DNA of 64,000 bases from Chromera velia (taxonomy: Eukaryota > Sar > Chromeraceae), in contig JAHBMJ010003694.1 of assembly GCA_018398765.1 (NCBI GenBank), forward strand, positions 1-64,000, in the 5' to 3' direction. The notes beneath the pieces are model-generated. The model worked only from the letters and a program-made list of their open reading frames with translations, did no database searches and had not been told where the DNA came from. The position numbers and the translations under genes were made by a program. Of the stretch, positions 12,240 through 22,442 are shown one piece after another (position 1 is the stretch's first letter; the number at the start of each line of letters is the position of its first letter).

Positions 12240-13090
12240 GAAAAGATGCTTCCACGAACATTTACCAAAAAGGCGTGGACATCTTTGAAGGAAAAAGATG
12301 GAGGAAACTGGAAGTTCATCAGGCAGGCACAGCCATAAGAACTCGGTTTGTGCAGAAAGAATTTCTTGTGGGCGTGCACGGCTTCTTGAACAGGTAGAGA
12401 GATGCGTTTCTGCTGACCAGAGGCCCTCGGCCCACTTGTACGGTCTTTTACAGAGGGGATAGTCGAGCTCTCTTTATGTTTGCACATTGTCACGAGGCTG
12501 GACGGCCGTTTGAATCTCGATGCAGATCTTTCGCAGGTGACCATCGGATATTTCTTTTTTTCCTGTGTAGAGGCAGACACCATTGATGCTATTGAAGCCG
12601 CATATGTAGGAATACAGAGAAAAGGGAGTTGGTTTGTTGTCGACATGGATTTAAAAGTAATCTACGGGATCTAGGCTTCCAGGAGGAGATGCTCCCTGAA
12701 CACCACTTCGTTCAAGGGTAGCTATGGGCTACAGAAAGGAGTAAAATTTATGGATACCCTGCCCAGGCACCCTGTACAGGATTGTCTGGTGAAGAAAGCG
12801 GACTCTCTGTTGGTTTATATACACACACAGAACTCCTTGCCCCCCCCCCTTTGGACCTCTTTAATGCAGAACCCCAAGAGGCTTAGGGCCTGCCGTAAGG
12901 AGGAAGTACTTCAGTGGGAGATGGAAGGGGGATTTCAGAAATTTAGTCACCTGTCTGCGAATCCATGCGTGCCTCTACGTGCACCGCAAGTACGGACCCG
13001 CCTAGGTCTCTCAGCAGTCCAAGGCCAGCAACAGTCATCGGCAGGAGTCCCTCTCCCCTCCTTTCTCTGCATGTAGCATGCTTTCCACGT
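12240..13090 (+). pseudogene. Degenerate coding-like sequence, family unknown
   Basis: Plus-strand frames of 50-110 codons with protein-like composition but several interruptions: 12152-12397 (with KRWRKLEVHQAGTAIRTRF), 12480-12674 (with VEADTIDAIEAAYVGIQRKG) and 12750-13076. I do not recognise the family. The block begins where the LINE ends, so it may be the older sequence into which the LINE inserted, and it adjoins the repeat family that follows. Confidence 0.3.
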
Positions 13091-13429
13091 TTTTTTTCGG
13101 CTGACCTATGGCCCCCTCCGAATCCGCAGCTCTCTTCACAGCAGCCTAGAATTTGGGCCAGAAACGCTTTGGCACCCCTCCCTCCTCTCCCTCCCCATCC
13201 TCCCTTTGCTCTAAAGCAGCGTGCCCCTACACGTACTGCCTTCCATCCATCAAAGAGGCAGGCAGAGGCAGGTTTTCAGATGGTTACCTGTGAGCACGGA
13301 GAGCTAGGGTCTTATCATCTTTCTGACCCAAGTGCAGTTCGATCTACGACGAATGCTGACGTTCTGAGGCAGCGACCGGTCTGGAAGCCTCGTCTAGTAG
13401 AAGAAGATGAGAGCAGCTGGAGGGTAGAG

Positions 13430-16345
13430 AATTCAGCTGGAGGGTAGAGATATATAAGGCATGGAGCCATTCCTTACATAAGAGGTGGGGCTCTCGAGTA
13501 TCCGCTCGATCTGGGAGGAACATTTTGTAGACCGAGTTTCTCTCTCTTTTTTTTTGCTTTTGCTTGTGGGGCGGTTAAAGCGGCGACTCGTGTCTCTCTT
13601 TTGATGGAGAGTCCTCGACTGCTGTGTCTCTCTTTTGATGGAGAGTCCTTGATGTCAACTGGGTCCTTTCCCCTTCCCCTTGTCCTTCCTTTTGCAGAGC
13701 CCTCAGAATCTCTGGTTAAAAGAGACATGAGCGGAGATATCCTGTCTGCCACCTGCAATCTGCCGAAGAAAAGCTCTGCCGGACCGAACAGGCCAAGCTC
13801 TAGTTGCCTCAAAGAGCATGGTCCCAACTCGTGGTGAGAGTGCAGCTTAGATGATTTTGAGCTTCTTCAAGTCATCGCAGATGTACTACAAAGTACAGAG
13901 AGCGTCGATGATTCAGACGCTGGAGAGCTGATCTCAGAGCTCGAGGCCTTAACTCCCAAAAGACTGTCAGGACAGCCCCCCCCCATTCTACACCGCCGAT
14001 GAGGGGACGGACGAGTTTCTCTCCCTTGTTCTGTCTGACCGTCTCCTCCACATGGTAGAGAGGGGGGGCTGTATATGATTCGGATGCACAGACAATAAAT
14101 GAGCTGTTCAACTATAAAGTCGCGTAGAGAGACCGCCTTTTGAGTCTCACTGATTTTATGGCAGGGATGCCCAACTATGTTCAAACACAGTATATTGAGA
14201 AAGATCTTCAATGGGTCATATCTTTCAACCGGCAGTATCGTCTTCTGCTTCCTAGTTTCTCGGCACCCTTTCTTGTCTTCCACGCCTACTACGGGGTAGG
14301 GTTTAGCCCACAGACCTCACTCAAGAGATTTCTCGACATTCAGAGGCGCCTTCCTCCCCTGACTGACATGGGGTAAGTTTTTTTGGGAGCTGAAGCTTCC
14401 GAATGAAGAGAGAGGAAGAACCTTGTACGCTTCTACTAATGCTCCCCCTTCTGGTTCCCCAATAGAAACAGACGAAAGCAGCAGCACAAATGGGACTGAG
14501 ACAGTATCGCTTTGGGGAGAGAAAGATATCCCCGAAAGGAACCCAGAAGTGCCTGCTGAAATACTATAGACTACAGAGAGCGTTGTTGATCCGAGCTCTG
14601 GAGAACCGTAGAGAACTGATCTTAGAGCTCGGGTCTACAACTCCCGAAAGACAGTCAGGACAGCCCCCCCCCGTTCTACACTGCCAAAAAGCCTATAGCA
14701 GAGCTGCAGGGAGATGAAGGACTCCCCTCTCCCGAAGACGACCTATGCAAAACGGCCGAAGAGTCATTTGGTCAATCAAATCCTGAATCTTATAGAACTA
14801 CTAGTAAACAAATGTCAGATTAAGAAAACATCTCTACTTCTGCCAGTTAGTCAACCAGTCAATCAGGCAGGCAGGCAAGGAGACAGTGAAGCATGATCCC
14901 TCACTGCCTGCCACCGTCTCTTCAATCCACTTTATACAGTGATTCAAAATCTTTTCTCCCATCAGCCCTGAGTCTCTTTCATCACCTTACGACCTGCTGA
15001 CCTACCTGCATGAAACATCCATCGGGTTGCTTATCCTTGGTATCAGTATATATATAGCTGCTCACTTTGAATCACCAACCAATCCTTCTTTTTTTTCTCT
15101 CGAGGCATCTTTGCATCATTTCGTGCAAGTCTCTGTACTTACTCGCTTCTGCTTTCTGGCTCAAGCCTTTGGATCGCAATGGCATCAGCTGTCTGGGTGT
15201 TTGTGCAACCGTTTTGTAGACTAGGTTTCTCTCTTTTTTTTTTTTTTCTTTAAATTTGCTTGTGGGGCGGCTAGAGTGGCGGCTTGTGTCTCTCTTTTGA
15301 TGGAGAGTCCTCGATGTTAACTGAATCCTTTCCCCTTCCCCTTGTCCTTCCTCTTACAGAGCTGTTAGAATCTCTTGCCGAAAGAGACACAAGCGGAGAC
15401 ATAATCCTGTCTGCCATCTGCAATCCACCAGAGCACACCCGAATGCATCTAGCTCCCTGCATATGACGAGAAACATAGACTCCGAAAGTCAGGTAATCTG
15501 ACGACTCTGTCGTTTTTTCAGTGGCAACGACGGGTATCATACAGGGTCATTAGGCCCATCGTTTCAGGGCCCCCTTCCCCTTCTTTAGAGTCTGATTCTG
15601 AACTGGACCCCCACCTCTTGAATCCTCCTCCCTCTCAACAGATACAGCAAATGCGCCCAGCACCCGGTTAGGTCAATCTACAGACCGCAAAAGCGCAGCC
15701 TGAGGAAGAAGAGGCAGAGTGTTAGCCGTCTTATAGCTACATTCCTCTGTCCTACTTGCGCAGAGGCGCTCATAATCCGGAAACACCCTCCCAACTCCGT
15801 CCTCCCACAGTGGAGACAACCAGGACAGAGGTCGAGGGGCGGCAATCCCAAGCAACCAAACAAAAGGGCCCCGGCCGGCACACAAAGTTACATAAGACAG
15901 ACAAAGACCCTTAGAGACAACAAGAGCCCCTGCATTGATGTTAACCTTACAAGACTATCTGAGGTGTTTGCAGAGGGAAAAAGAGAAGGTGAAGGAGAAG
16001 GGGAAGATAGAGAAACCACACAAGAGAGATCCTCTCCCAAAGATAACCTGTGTGAAGCGGGCGAAGAGTCGTTCGGTCAGTCAAATCCTTGATCGTGCAG
16101 AATTACTAGTACAAAAATGTCAGATTAAGAAAGCATCTCTACTTCTGCCGGTTAATCAACCAGTCAATCAGGCAGGCAGGCAGGAAGGCAGGCAGTCTGG
16201 AAGGCAGTGAAGCATGATCCCTCGCTGCCTGCCACCGTCTCTTCAATCCACTCCATGCAGTGATTTGAAATCTTTTCTCCTATCAGCCCTGAGTCGCTCT
16301 CATCACCTTGCAACCTGCTGAGCTACCTGCATGAAACTTGAAGAT
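13430..16345 (+). repeat. Unrecognised dispersed repeat family, three partial copies
   Basis: Three related segments. A 5'-type block with the coding-like string CLSFDGES and PLPLVLP occurs at about 13520-13790 and 15215-15440. A middle block, acidic in one frame and ending at a C-run 'gtcaggacagccccccc', occurs at about 13860-14000 and 14540-14670. A 3' block with the coding-like string AEESFGQSNP and the end 'acctgcatgaaac' occurs at about 14700-15022 and 16005-16340. The 3' blocks are roughly 85-90% identical by eye. The order 5'-middle-3' is repeated, so this is a family of about 1.3-1.6 kb units, all decayed. No transposase, reverse transcriptase, integrase or inverted termini could be recognised. 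The frame 14140-14376 inside it is the longest piece without a paralogue here. Confidence 0.55.
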
Positions 16346-16644
16346 CCAATCGATTGAAGTAGATTGAAATCTCTACTTTAATATGATGGAGATGGTTTGG
16401 AGCTTTGAATCTGTTCAAAATTGCTTTAGATATCCAAACGTGATATTTGAAGCACTTTCTTCATATGTTTGATTTATCAGTTACTAGAATGTTCTATTTA
16501 GCATTGCTAGTGAAATATTAGTGAAAGTATAAGCATGCTAATTATGTTTCGGGGCTTTATTTAATCATGTTCAATCTAAAAAAATTGTTAAAAATTAATG
16601 TTTAGAGATTTGAAGCTTTTGAAAGAATTTTAGAGATCTTAATT
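16346..16644. other. AT-rich non-coding segment, paralogue at 19.24-19.37 kb
   Basis: AT-rich sequence without frames. The part 16505-16645 (ctagtgaaa...attatgttt...tttagagat) resembles 19240-19365 in order and spelling, so the two may be relics of one repeat. Confidence 0.4.
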
Positions 16645-16798
16645 TGGTTAAGTGATAAGTGATTTAATGGTGCCTTTGAGCACTGTCGCCATTTTGTCTT
16701 GTAGAGGTCGCCCCTGCAAACGGCAAAGGGGTCTGCCCCATCACTAAGGCTTAGACCATACCCCGTGGCCTGCTTAGAATTTCTTCTAGGCCATTTTT
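16645..16798 (-). mobile_element. LINE 3'-end fragment (same family as 8.3-12.2 kb)
   Basis: About 130 bp match 8296-8422 (agcactgtcgcc.ttttgtctt, then gaggtcgcccc, then ccccgtggcc) in the same orientation and end in the same short tandem tail. It is a severely 5'-truncated copy holding only the 3' UTR and the very end of the coding region. Confidence 0.8.
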
Positions 16799-17548
16799 AA
16801 TCAACCTTTTTATTGTACACACGCGGCTTCAGCCTTTATATATGATGTTCTTTGTACTTTACGTTTCTTTGTTTACCAGAAAAGACACGATCGTCGATTC
16901 ATTATCATTCACATGACAAGATTAATATCAAAAACCCCTTCATAGTTGTTTTTTTACTGACTTGATAAAATTTTAATGGGATAAAAAAGAGAATAGATGA
17001 ACATCAGGAAAGTAAAAGAAACGAGATTGAAAGATTTAGTTTCTTTTGTTTGTTTGTCTGTCTGTCTTCCATCCATCTGAGCAGGTCGATTGTTCTTTGT
17101 TCATTTCTTTTAAAGGAGCGATAGGCTTTGATACTCCTCTCTCTTCTGGTTGGGTTGGACTCCCTGCTTTTTTGATTGCACACTGAATGATTGGCGACTC
17201 AATAATAAACAAAGATCTGCTAAAAAAAAGAGATTATAATCGCCCATACAAGTTCTTAGGCCTTCATACTGAGCTTCCAATCGGTTTACCTTTCTTTTCC
17301 CCTTTCCGCATTTGGGCCAAGTAGTGAAACCCTTCTCTTCTTATTAGATTTCTTCTTTTTCGTTTCTTCTACTCAAGATGAGGCCCCCTTTGCACAGAAA
17401 CAGAGAGAAGAGAACAACAACCGGCGCTCTTATCTCACTCTCTTCCTAACCGTCTCTCTCTCTCTCTCCCTTTCTCTCTCTCTCTTTCTCTCTGTCTGTC
17501 TGTCTGTTTGTCTGTCTATCTTTCTCTCTCTCTCTGTCTGTCTATCTT

Positions 17549-17586
<38 letters not shown>

Positions 17587-18890
17587 TCTCTCTCGATCTC
17601 TCTTTCTCTCTCTCCATCCGATGCTTTCGTTTCTTCCTTTTGAGCATAGGCTTGGTTCATTCTTAGCTTTTTATTACTTTCAGCGCACGGTGGAACGGAG
17701 ATAAAACCCTCTCTTCTAGTTAGCTCTCTTCATTTCCATTTCCTCATACTCAAAGAATAACTAGTTGCAACAAAACAGGACCTGGTGCAGAGATCTATGG
17801 AGAATGGTTAAAATCTTTAACAAAATTGCATGTGACTATTTTTCTTTAACACTAGCTCTAACGTCTGCAAAGCACCTCCAAACATGGATTACAGGATTAC
17901 AGGATTACATTTTAGATTATATTGTGTTCGGGGCCGGAGCCCTAGACCTATATGCCAGTTATCTAACGTCTACCTTGCACCATATATTCATGCACATTAC
18001 TGTACACCTTGCACGTATACATACAATGACACATCTTATCACAACATATAAATTTCTTACTTTGCACTTCAAAACCATTGCTACTGCTAACAAACATGGA
18101 TGCAGTTGAATTACGGTCCCAGGATAATATTAAGTTATGCTTGACTTTCTCTGACGAAGTGCGAATGAAAGACAGAGTAATAAAAGACAGGGGTAGAGCG
18201 ATAGCATGCATCCTCTATTACTTTTACGATCTTATGCCTACGTGCAGAGCCTGTCTCTCTTGCTCTTTTCATCTGATAAAGCATACCGATCATGTAGGGC
18301 CTGTACATGGTGCCACCACGAGGCTGTCATGGTACTTAGTTGCTCGATGGGCTACTTGCACAGAGTAGGGCGCGGGATCGATGAGCGCGTGCCTCTGTAC
18401 ACTAAACGATACTCACAGTGAGGCATGTGTTTTATAGCTAAGCAAGAGAAAGCCTGGAAGGCAGTAGAAGCTGGATGATTGGCATGAGTGGTTGTTGTCA
18501 GAACTCTAAGATGGAACTCCCTTTATGAACGGCTGATCGAGAATATCTCTGTCTAACCCACCACACTGTTAACCTCATGATTACTTAGCCCAGTATGCAC
18601 ACAGCTTATAGATCAGATCTTCTACCTTAAAACATGGCTCTCTGTTTCCTTTCCCTTTCTCTTCTCTGTTGTGGACTTCTGCGAGCTGTTCGGCAGTCAT
18701 ATTTTGAAAAGCATCCTTAAGTTCCTCTTTATATCTCCCTCATACTCTTCATTTCATCAAGATTCTTTTTATGAGTGTGTTTACATGGTAGTCTACTTCA
18801 TTAACGAAAAAGGTGAACAGGGCCATTTTATCGATTTTTCTATCCCCTTCTGACTTTCTTATATGCTTTGCTTTTTTATTTTTCTCGTCT
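16799..18890. other. Long AT-rich stretch without a supported gene
   Basis: Frames here (for example 17765-18109, 18078-18368) have no recognisable features and no splice-consistent partners. It contains the CT-rich microsatellite listed next. Confidence 0.45.
17445..17616. repeat. (CT)n/(CTGT)n pyrimidine microsatellite
   Basis: Long run of CT with interspersed CTGT and CTTT. The arginine/glutamate-rich minus-strand frame over it is only a translation of the repeat. Confidence 0.9.
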
Positions 18891-18898
18891 GTCCACCT

Positions 18899-19168
18899 TT
18901 ATGCCAGATAGCTAATATATTCCTCCCTTTCCCATACATGCATTGGGTATTCTGTGAGCACGTGGACCTCATTTTTACGGACTGAAAGGCCAAGTAAGTC
19001 AAAATAGAATGAACAAATTCGTTTTTCAAGTGGCACTCTCTGTTCACCTTTCTGCGGCACTCTTTTCTTTTGTGACGGCGAAGCTTCTTTCTCAAAGTCT
19101 GAATGCTGCTCTCCTTCTATGCACTGACCAGGGCACCGGTTCGGTGTAGCAAGAGGGGGCTTTTCCAA
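18899..19168 (-). mobile_element. Relic of the LINE zinc-finger region
   Basis: The minus-strand frame contains GEQRVPLEKRICSFY and HVLTEYPMHVWERE, matching GGQRVPLEERLCPYC and HMLTECPIYDRERA of the LINE at 8.3-12.2 kb. The first Cys of the finger is kept, but the second (CPYC to CSFY) and the last (TEC to TEY) are changed, so this is a more diverged, older copy. Confidence 0.75.
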
Positions 19169-20295
19169 TGTTCGATCTATAAATTACTAGGCAGTTTATA
19201 ACAGTTCTATCTAGTGCTCCTAGTAGCTCCTACTAGCCTCCTAGTGAAACTAAACGTGCCAATTATGTTTCAAAACTTTATATGTTTATATTTTATTTTT
19301 TAAAAAAAATGATAGAGATGTTTCAAAATTTAGAGACTAGTTTAGAGATATTTAGAAAAGTGAAAAAAAGGAGTGAGAAGGGGGATTTAGTTATTTGAGC
19401 GCCCACCTGTTTAAAAAGTAGGTGGAAGGGGGCGCTCACCTATTTTTTTCAAATTTTAGACGATGATCGAGATAGTATGGTTTCTGTACAGTCCCTTCAG
19501 GAAGCTTTAAGTAATGAATGCTCCGATTTACTGCATTTTGATGGTTTCAGATGTGTGCATGGTGCGGCTGAGCCGAGCAAGCATATATGCAGACAGGCTA
19601 GCTAGGCAACTTAATTGTAGGCTGTATGCATGGGCCCCTGCATTCCGCAGGGCCTTATCTGTGTGTATGTTATAATCCCATCTAGAGCGGCACGGAGCGG
19701 TGGAGCGGCATGCATAAGAAAACCTTCGATCATCATGTCTAGAATAAAAAAATGTAAGAAATGCCGAGCTAAATGAGGGCTCATGTAGAAGGTATCAGAA
19801 GGCATAAAATCCTAAAAAATGTGAGGTATTCCATGGATGGTGCCGCGCGCATTGTATGGCCCGTCTACGCATATCATAGAATAGCAGCTGCCACCGGGTA
19901 AGTGAGTTCCTGCGATGGTGCATACACTCACTCACGTATGTACTCGATCACTATCGATCACTTGACTTTACTTACGTATGTACTCGATCACTTGACTCTG
20001 CGCGTAATGTGTACGAACTGACTTATATGTGGCCCCAGAAAACAAAGCAGGGGACACTTACCAAACAATCCCCTGAGCCCATGCATGGAGCTTTCGTCAA
20101 AAAAAAAGCCCCGGAAAGAACCGTCCCCTTGGGCCGAAAAAGCGCGGACCGATTCCTGAAGTGCCCTGATTTATGTGTATGCGTCAAATCATTGATCTGC
20201 GTGCGTCAGATGAAGGCAAAATACATGCTTTCCGGGGCCGTTCGCACGCTTGCGTGCATCAGTATCAGTAATAGCTGCATGCATGCCCATGCATG
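19169..20295. other. Non-coding stretch
   Basis: Contains the AT-rich repeat relic (19240-19365), a small GC hairpin at 19397-19437 (GAGCGCCC ... GGGCGCTC) and several TGCATG motifs. No gene recognised. Confidence 0.45.
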
Positions 20296-20492
20296 GGGGA
20301 CACACAGAATATTTTTTATAAGACGGTACGTGTCTTCTAAGGATTTCTCGGGGGGGCGGGGTTATGAGACGCTGCGCGCCGCTGCATGTGACCCACGCGC
20401 CGCCGCCTTATAAGTGGGGCTTTTTGAAGGCTCTGGGGGAGGGGGGGGGGGTTTTGAGACACCGTCTTATAAAGATTTTTTTGTGTGTCCCC
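20296..20492. mobile_element. MITE-like inverted-repeat element, 197 bp
   Basis: The first 32 bases (starting GGGGACACACA and ending TATAAGACGGT) and the last 32 are inverted repeats of each other with about 27 of 32 positions matching; the mismatches all fall in the central A/T tract. The inside is GC-rich with G-runs. Flanks share an ATGCA string but no clean target duplication could be fixed. Superfamily unknown. Confidence 0.7.
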
Positions 20493-20718
20493 ATGCAGGT
20501 CAGACCATGCAGCTGCTGTTGCAGCATAGCAATAGTATGGCAGCAGGGATCTTTTACCCATATTGTTAGCTCAGCTGAGGCTTACAGCAGTAGTATATTT
20601 TGGTGGCCGCTGGCATATCAGACGGTTCTACTGTATTCGCTCCATGGTACGACCAAGTTTCTACATCAGGCGCGTTGACAAGACTCCGAACACCTCTGCT
20701 TGATTCCGAATTGCAAAC

Positions 20719-21699
20719 ATGTGGCCCTTTTGGTCTTTGCAAAGCGCCTCTGAACCCGAAACCCGGGTAGATCCTCCATACAACGTCTTCCAAGGTCTTT
20801 CTGCTCCTCTGAGACTCACCCTGCCTTCATACTTTGCAGATTTCCGCTTCTACCACTCGTATTCTAGGATAGAGGATTTTATCTACTCGAACTGTACGAT
20901 AGACCTGCTCAGCGACGATTTTCTTGACGATGTCCTGAGAAGGGCCACGGTCCAAGTGTTGGAGAACCTTTGGCACGTCAAGAGGCTCATCCAGAGAAAC
21001 GCCGCCGAAGACCTTGGACATAAAATGATGGACAACTTCGACGGGGACGTGGGAGCGCTCTATCAACTTATTCTCACGACTTGGGTTCGCGACCAGCGTC
21101 GAAAGCTAGGCAAAACCGTCTACACAGCTCAAGAGAATCAGAAGGCATTCGAGGAGATGCGAAATCTTCAAAAGTCTTCGGAAACCTGGTATCGGGACGC
21201 ATTCAGGGAATTGGCAGATGTCGGATGCCGCGACGCTAGGAGGTGGCTTCATGGAGAAGTTATCGATAATTCTACGTCGGCTGCGAATGGACGAGAATCC
21301 AAAAGTGACTCGGTCAGTAGAGCGAAAGGGAAGGGACCGACGCATAAATGAGGCTTGGCTACGTATAACCAGCATACAGATGGCATGCTAGGCACAGACA
21401 TGCGGAGTGCGTGCAATCGTTTCTTTATCTGGTTGCATCAGGGGAATCTAGCATTTTCGTTGCAGCTGACTGACCTTTGTTTTCATGTATGACTCAATCG
21501 GTTGTCCCCATCCATCCTTCCTCTCCCAATTTCATGCAGGTTTCATCTTCAGATGGGAATTCTGAACCGCTCACCTCGATCCACATGCCTCTCGATGCCA
21601 CAAACAGTGAGGAGCCGGAGGCCGGCCACGAGGTCTGTGGCAGACAGAACTCTGATGGAGTGAAGCTCTCTCTGTCTTTTTCTTGGTCTCTTTAAGAAA

Positions 21700-21749
<50 letters not shown>

Positions 21750-21762
21750 CTCTCTTTCTCTC

Positions 21763-21827
<65 letters not shown>

Positions 21828-22390
21828 TTCTCTCTCTGTGTGTGTGTGTGTGTGTATGTGTGTATGTGTGAGAGAGAGAGAAAGAGAGAGAGAGAGAGTG
21901 ACTGTGAGTGTATGTATCTGCGTATGGGGAGAGAGAGAGGTAGAGCAGAGAGAACAAAGGGGTGGGAAGGACGCCCGTTTTTTGTGTAGGAGTAACAGAT
22001 AGAGCCAGGTGGAGAATGTGCATCTGCATCTGTTTGCATGTTCTCGTGCGTAACCAACTGTGCCCTCTTGTGTGTAGCGTGTGCATGGATGTCCCTGTGT
22101 CGAGATGTGGTTGGTTAATTTTGCATCTGAGCATATGCGTGTGTGTGACCACATGTGTGTACGCAGTCAAATGCGTTTCTTTTAGCAATCTCTAATTATC
22201 TTTCTGTGATTTTCTGTCTCTTTCCCTTGTAGGATTCAAACAAAGGGAGAGAGGAGATGGGATCACAGGCCAGGACGGCAACCGATGCCCCTCTTGAGAG
22301 GGAGACTGCTAACAAAGAGGTCTGTGGCAGACGGAACTCTGACGGAGTGAAGCTCTCTCTGTCTTTTTCTTGGTCTCCTTCAGAAAAGAC

Positions 22391-22442
<52 letters not shown>

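Noticed and set aside
13448-13460. TATATAAGG as a TATA box
   Set aside because: No supported gene starts downstream; it lies in the decayed repeat family and such strings are common in AT-rich DNA.
21549-22188. Arg/Glu-rich minus-strand frames of about 200 codons
   Set aside because: Translations of the (CT)n/(GT)n tracts in introns of the Ser/Pro-repeat gene.
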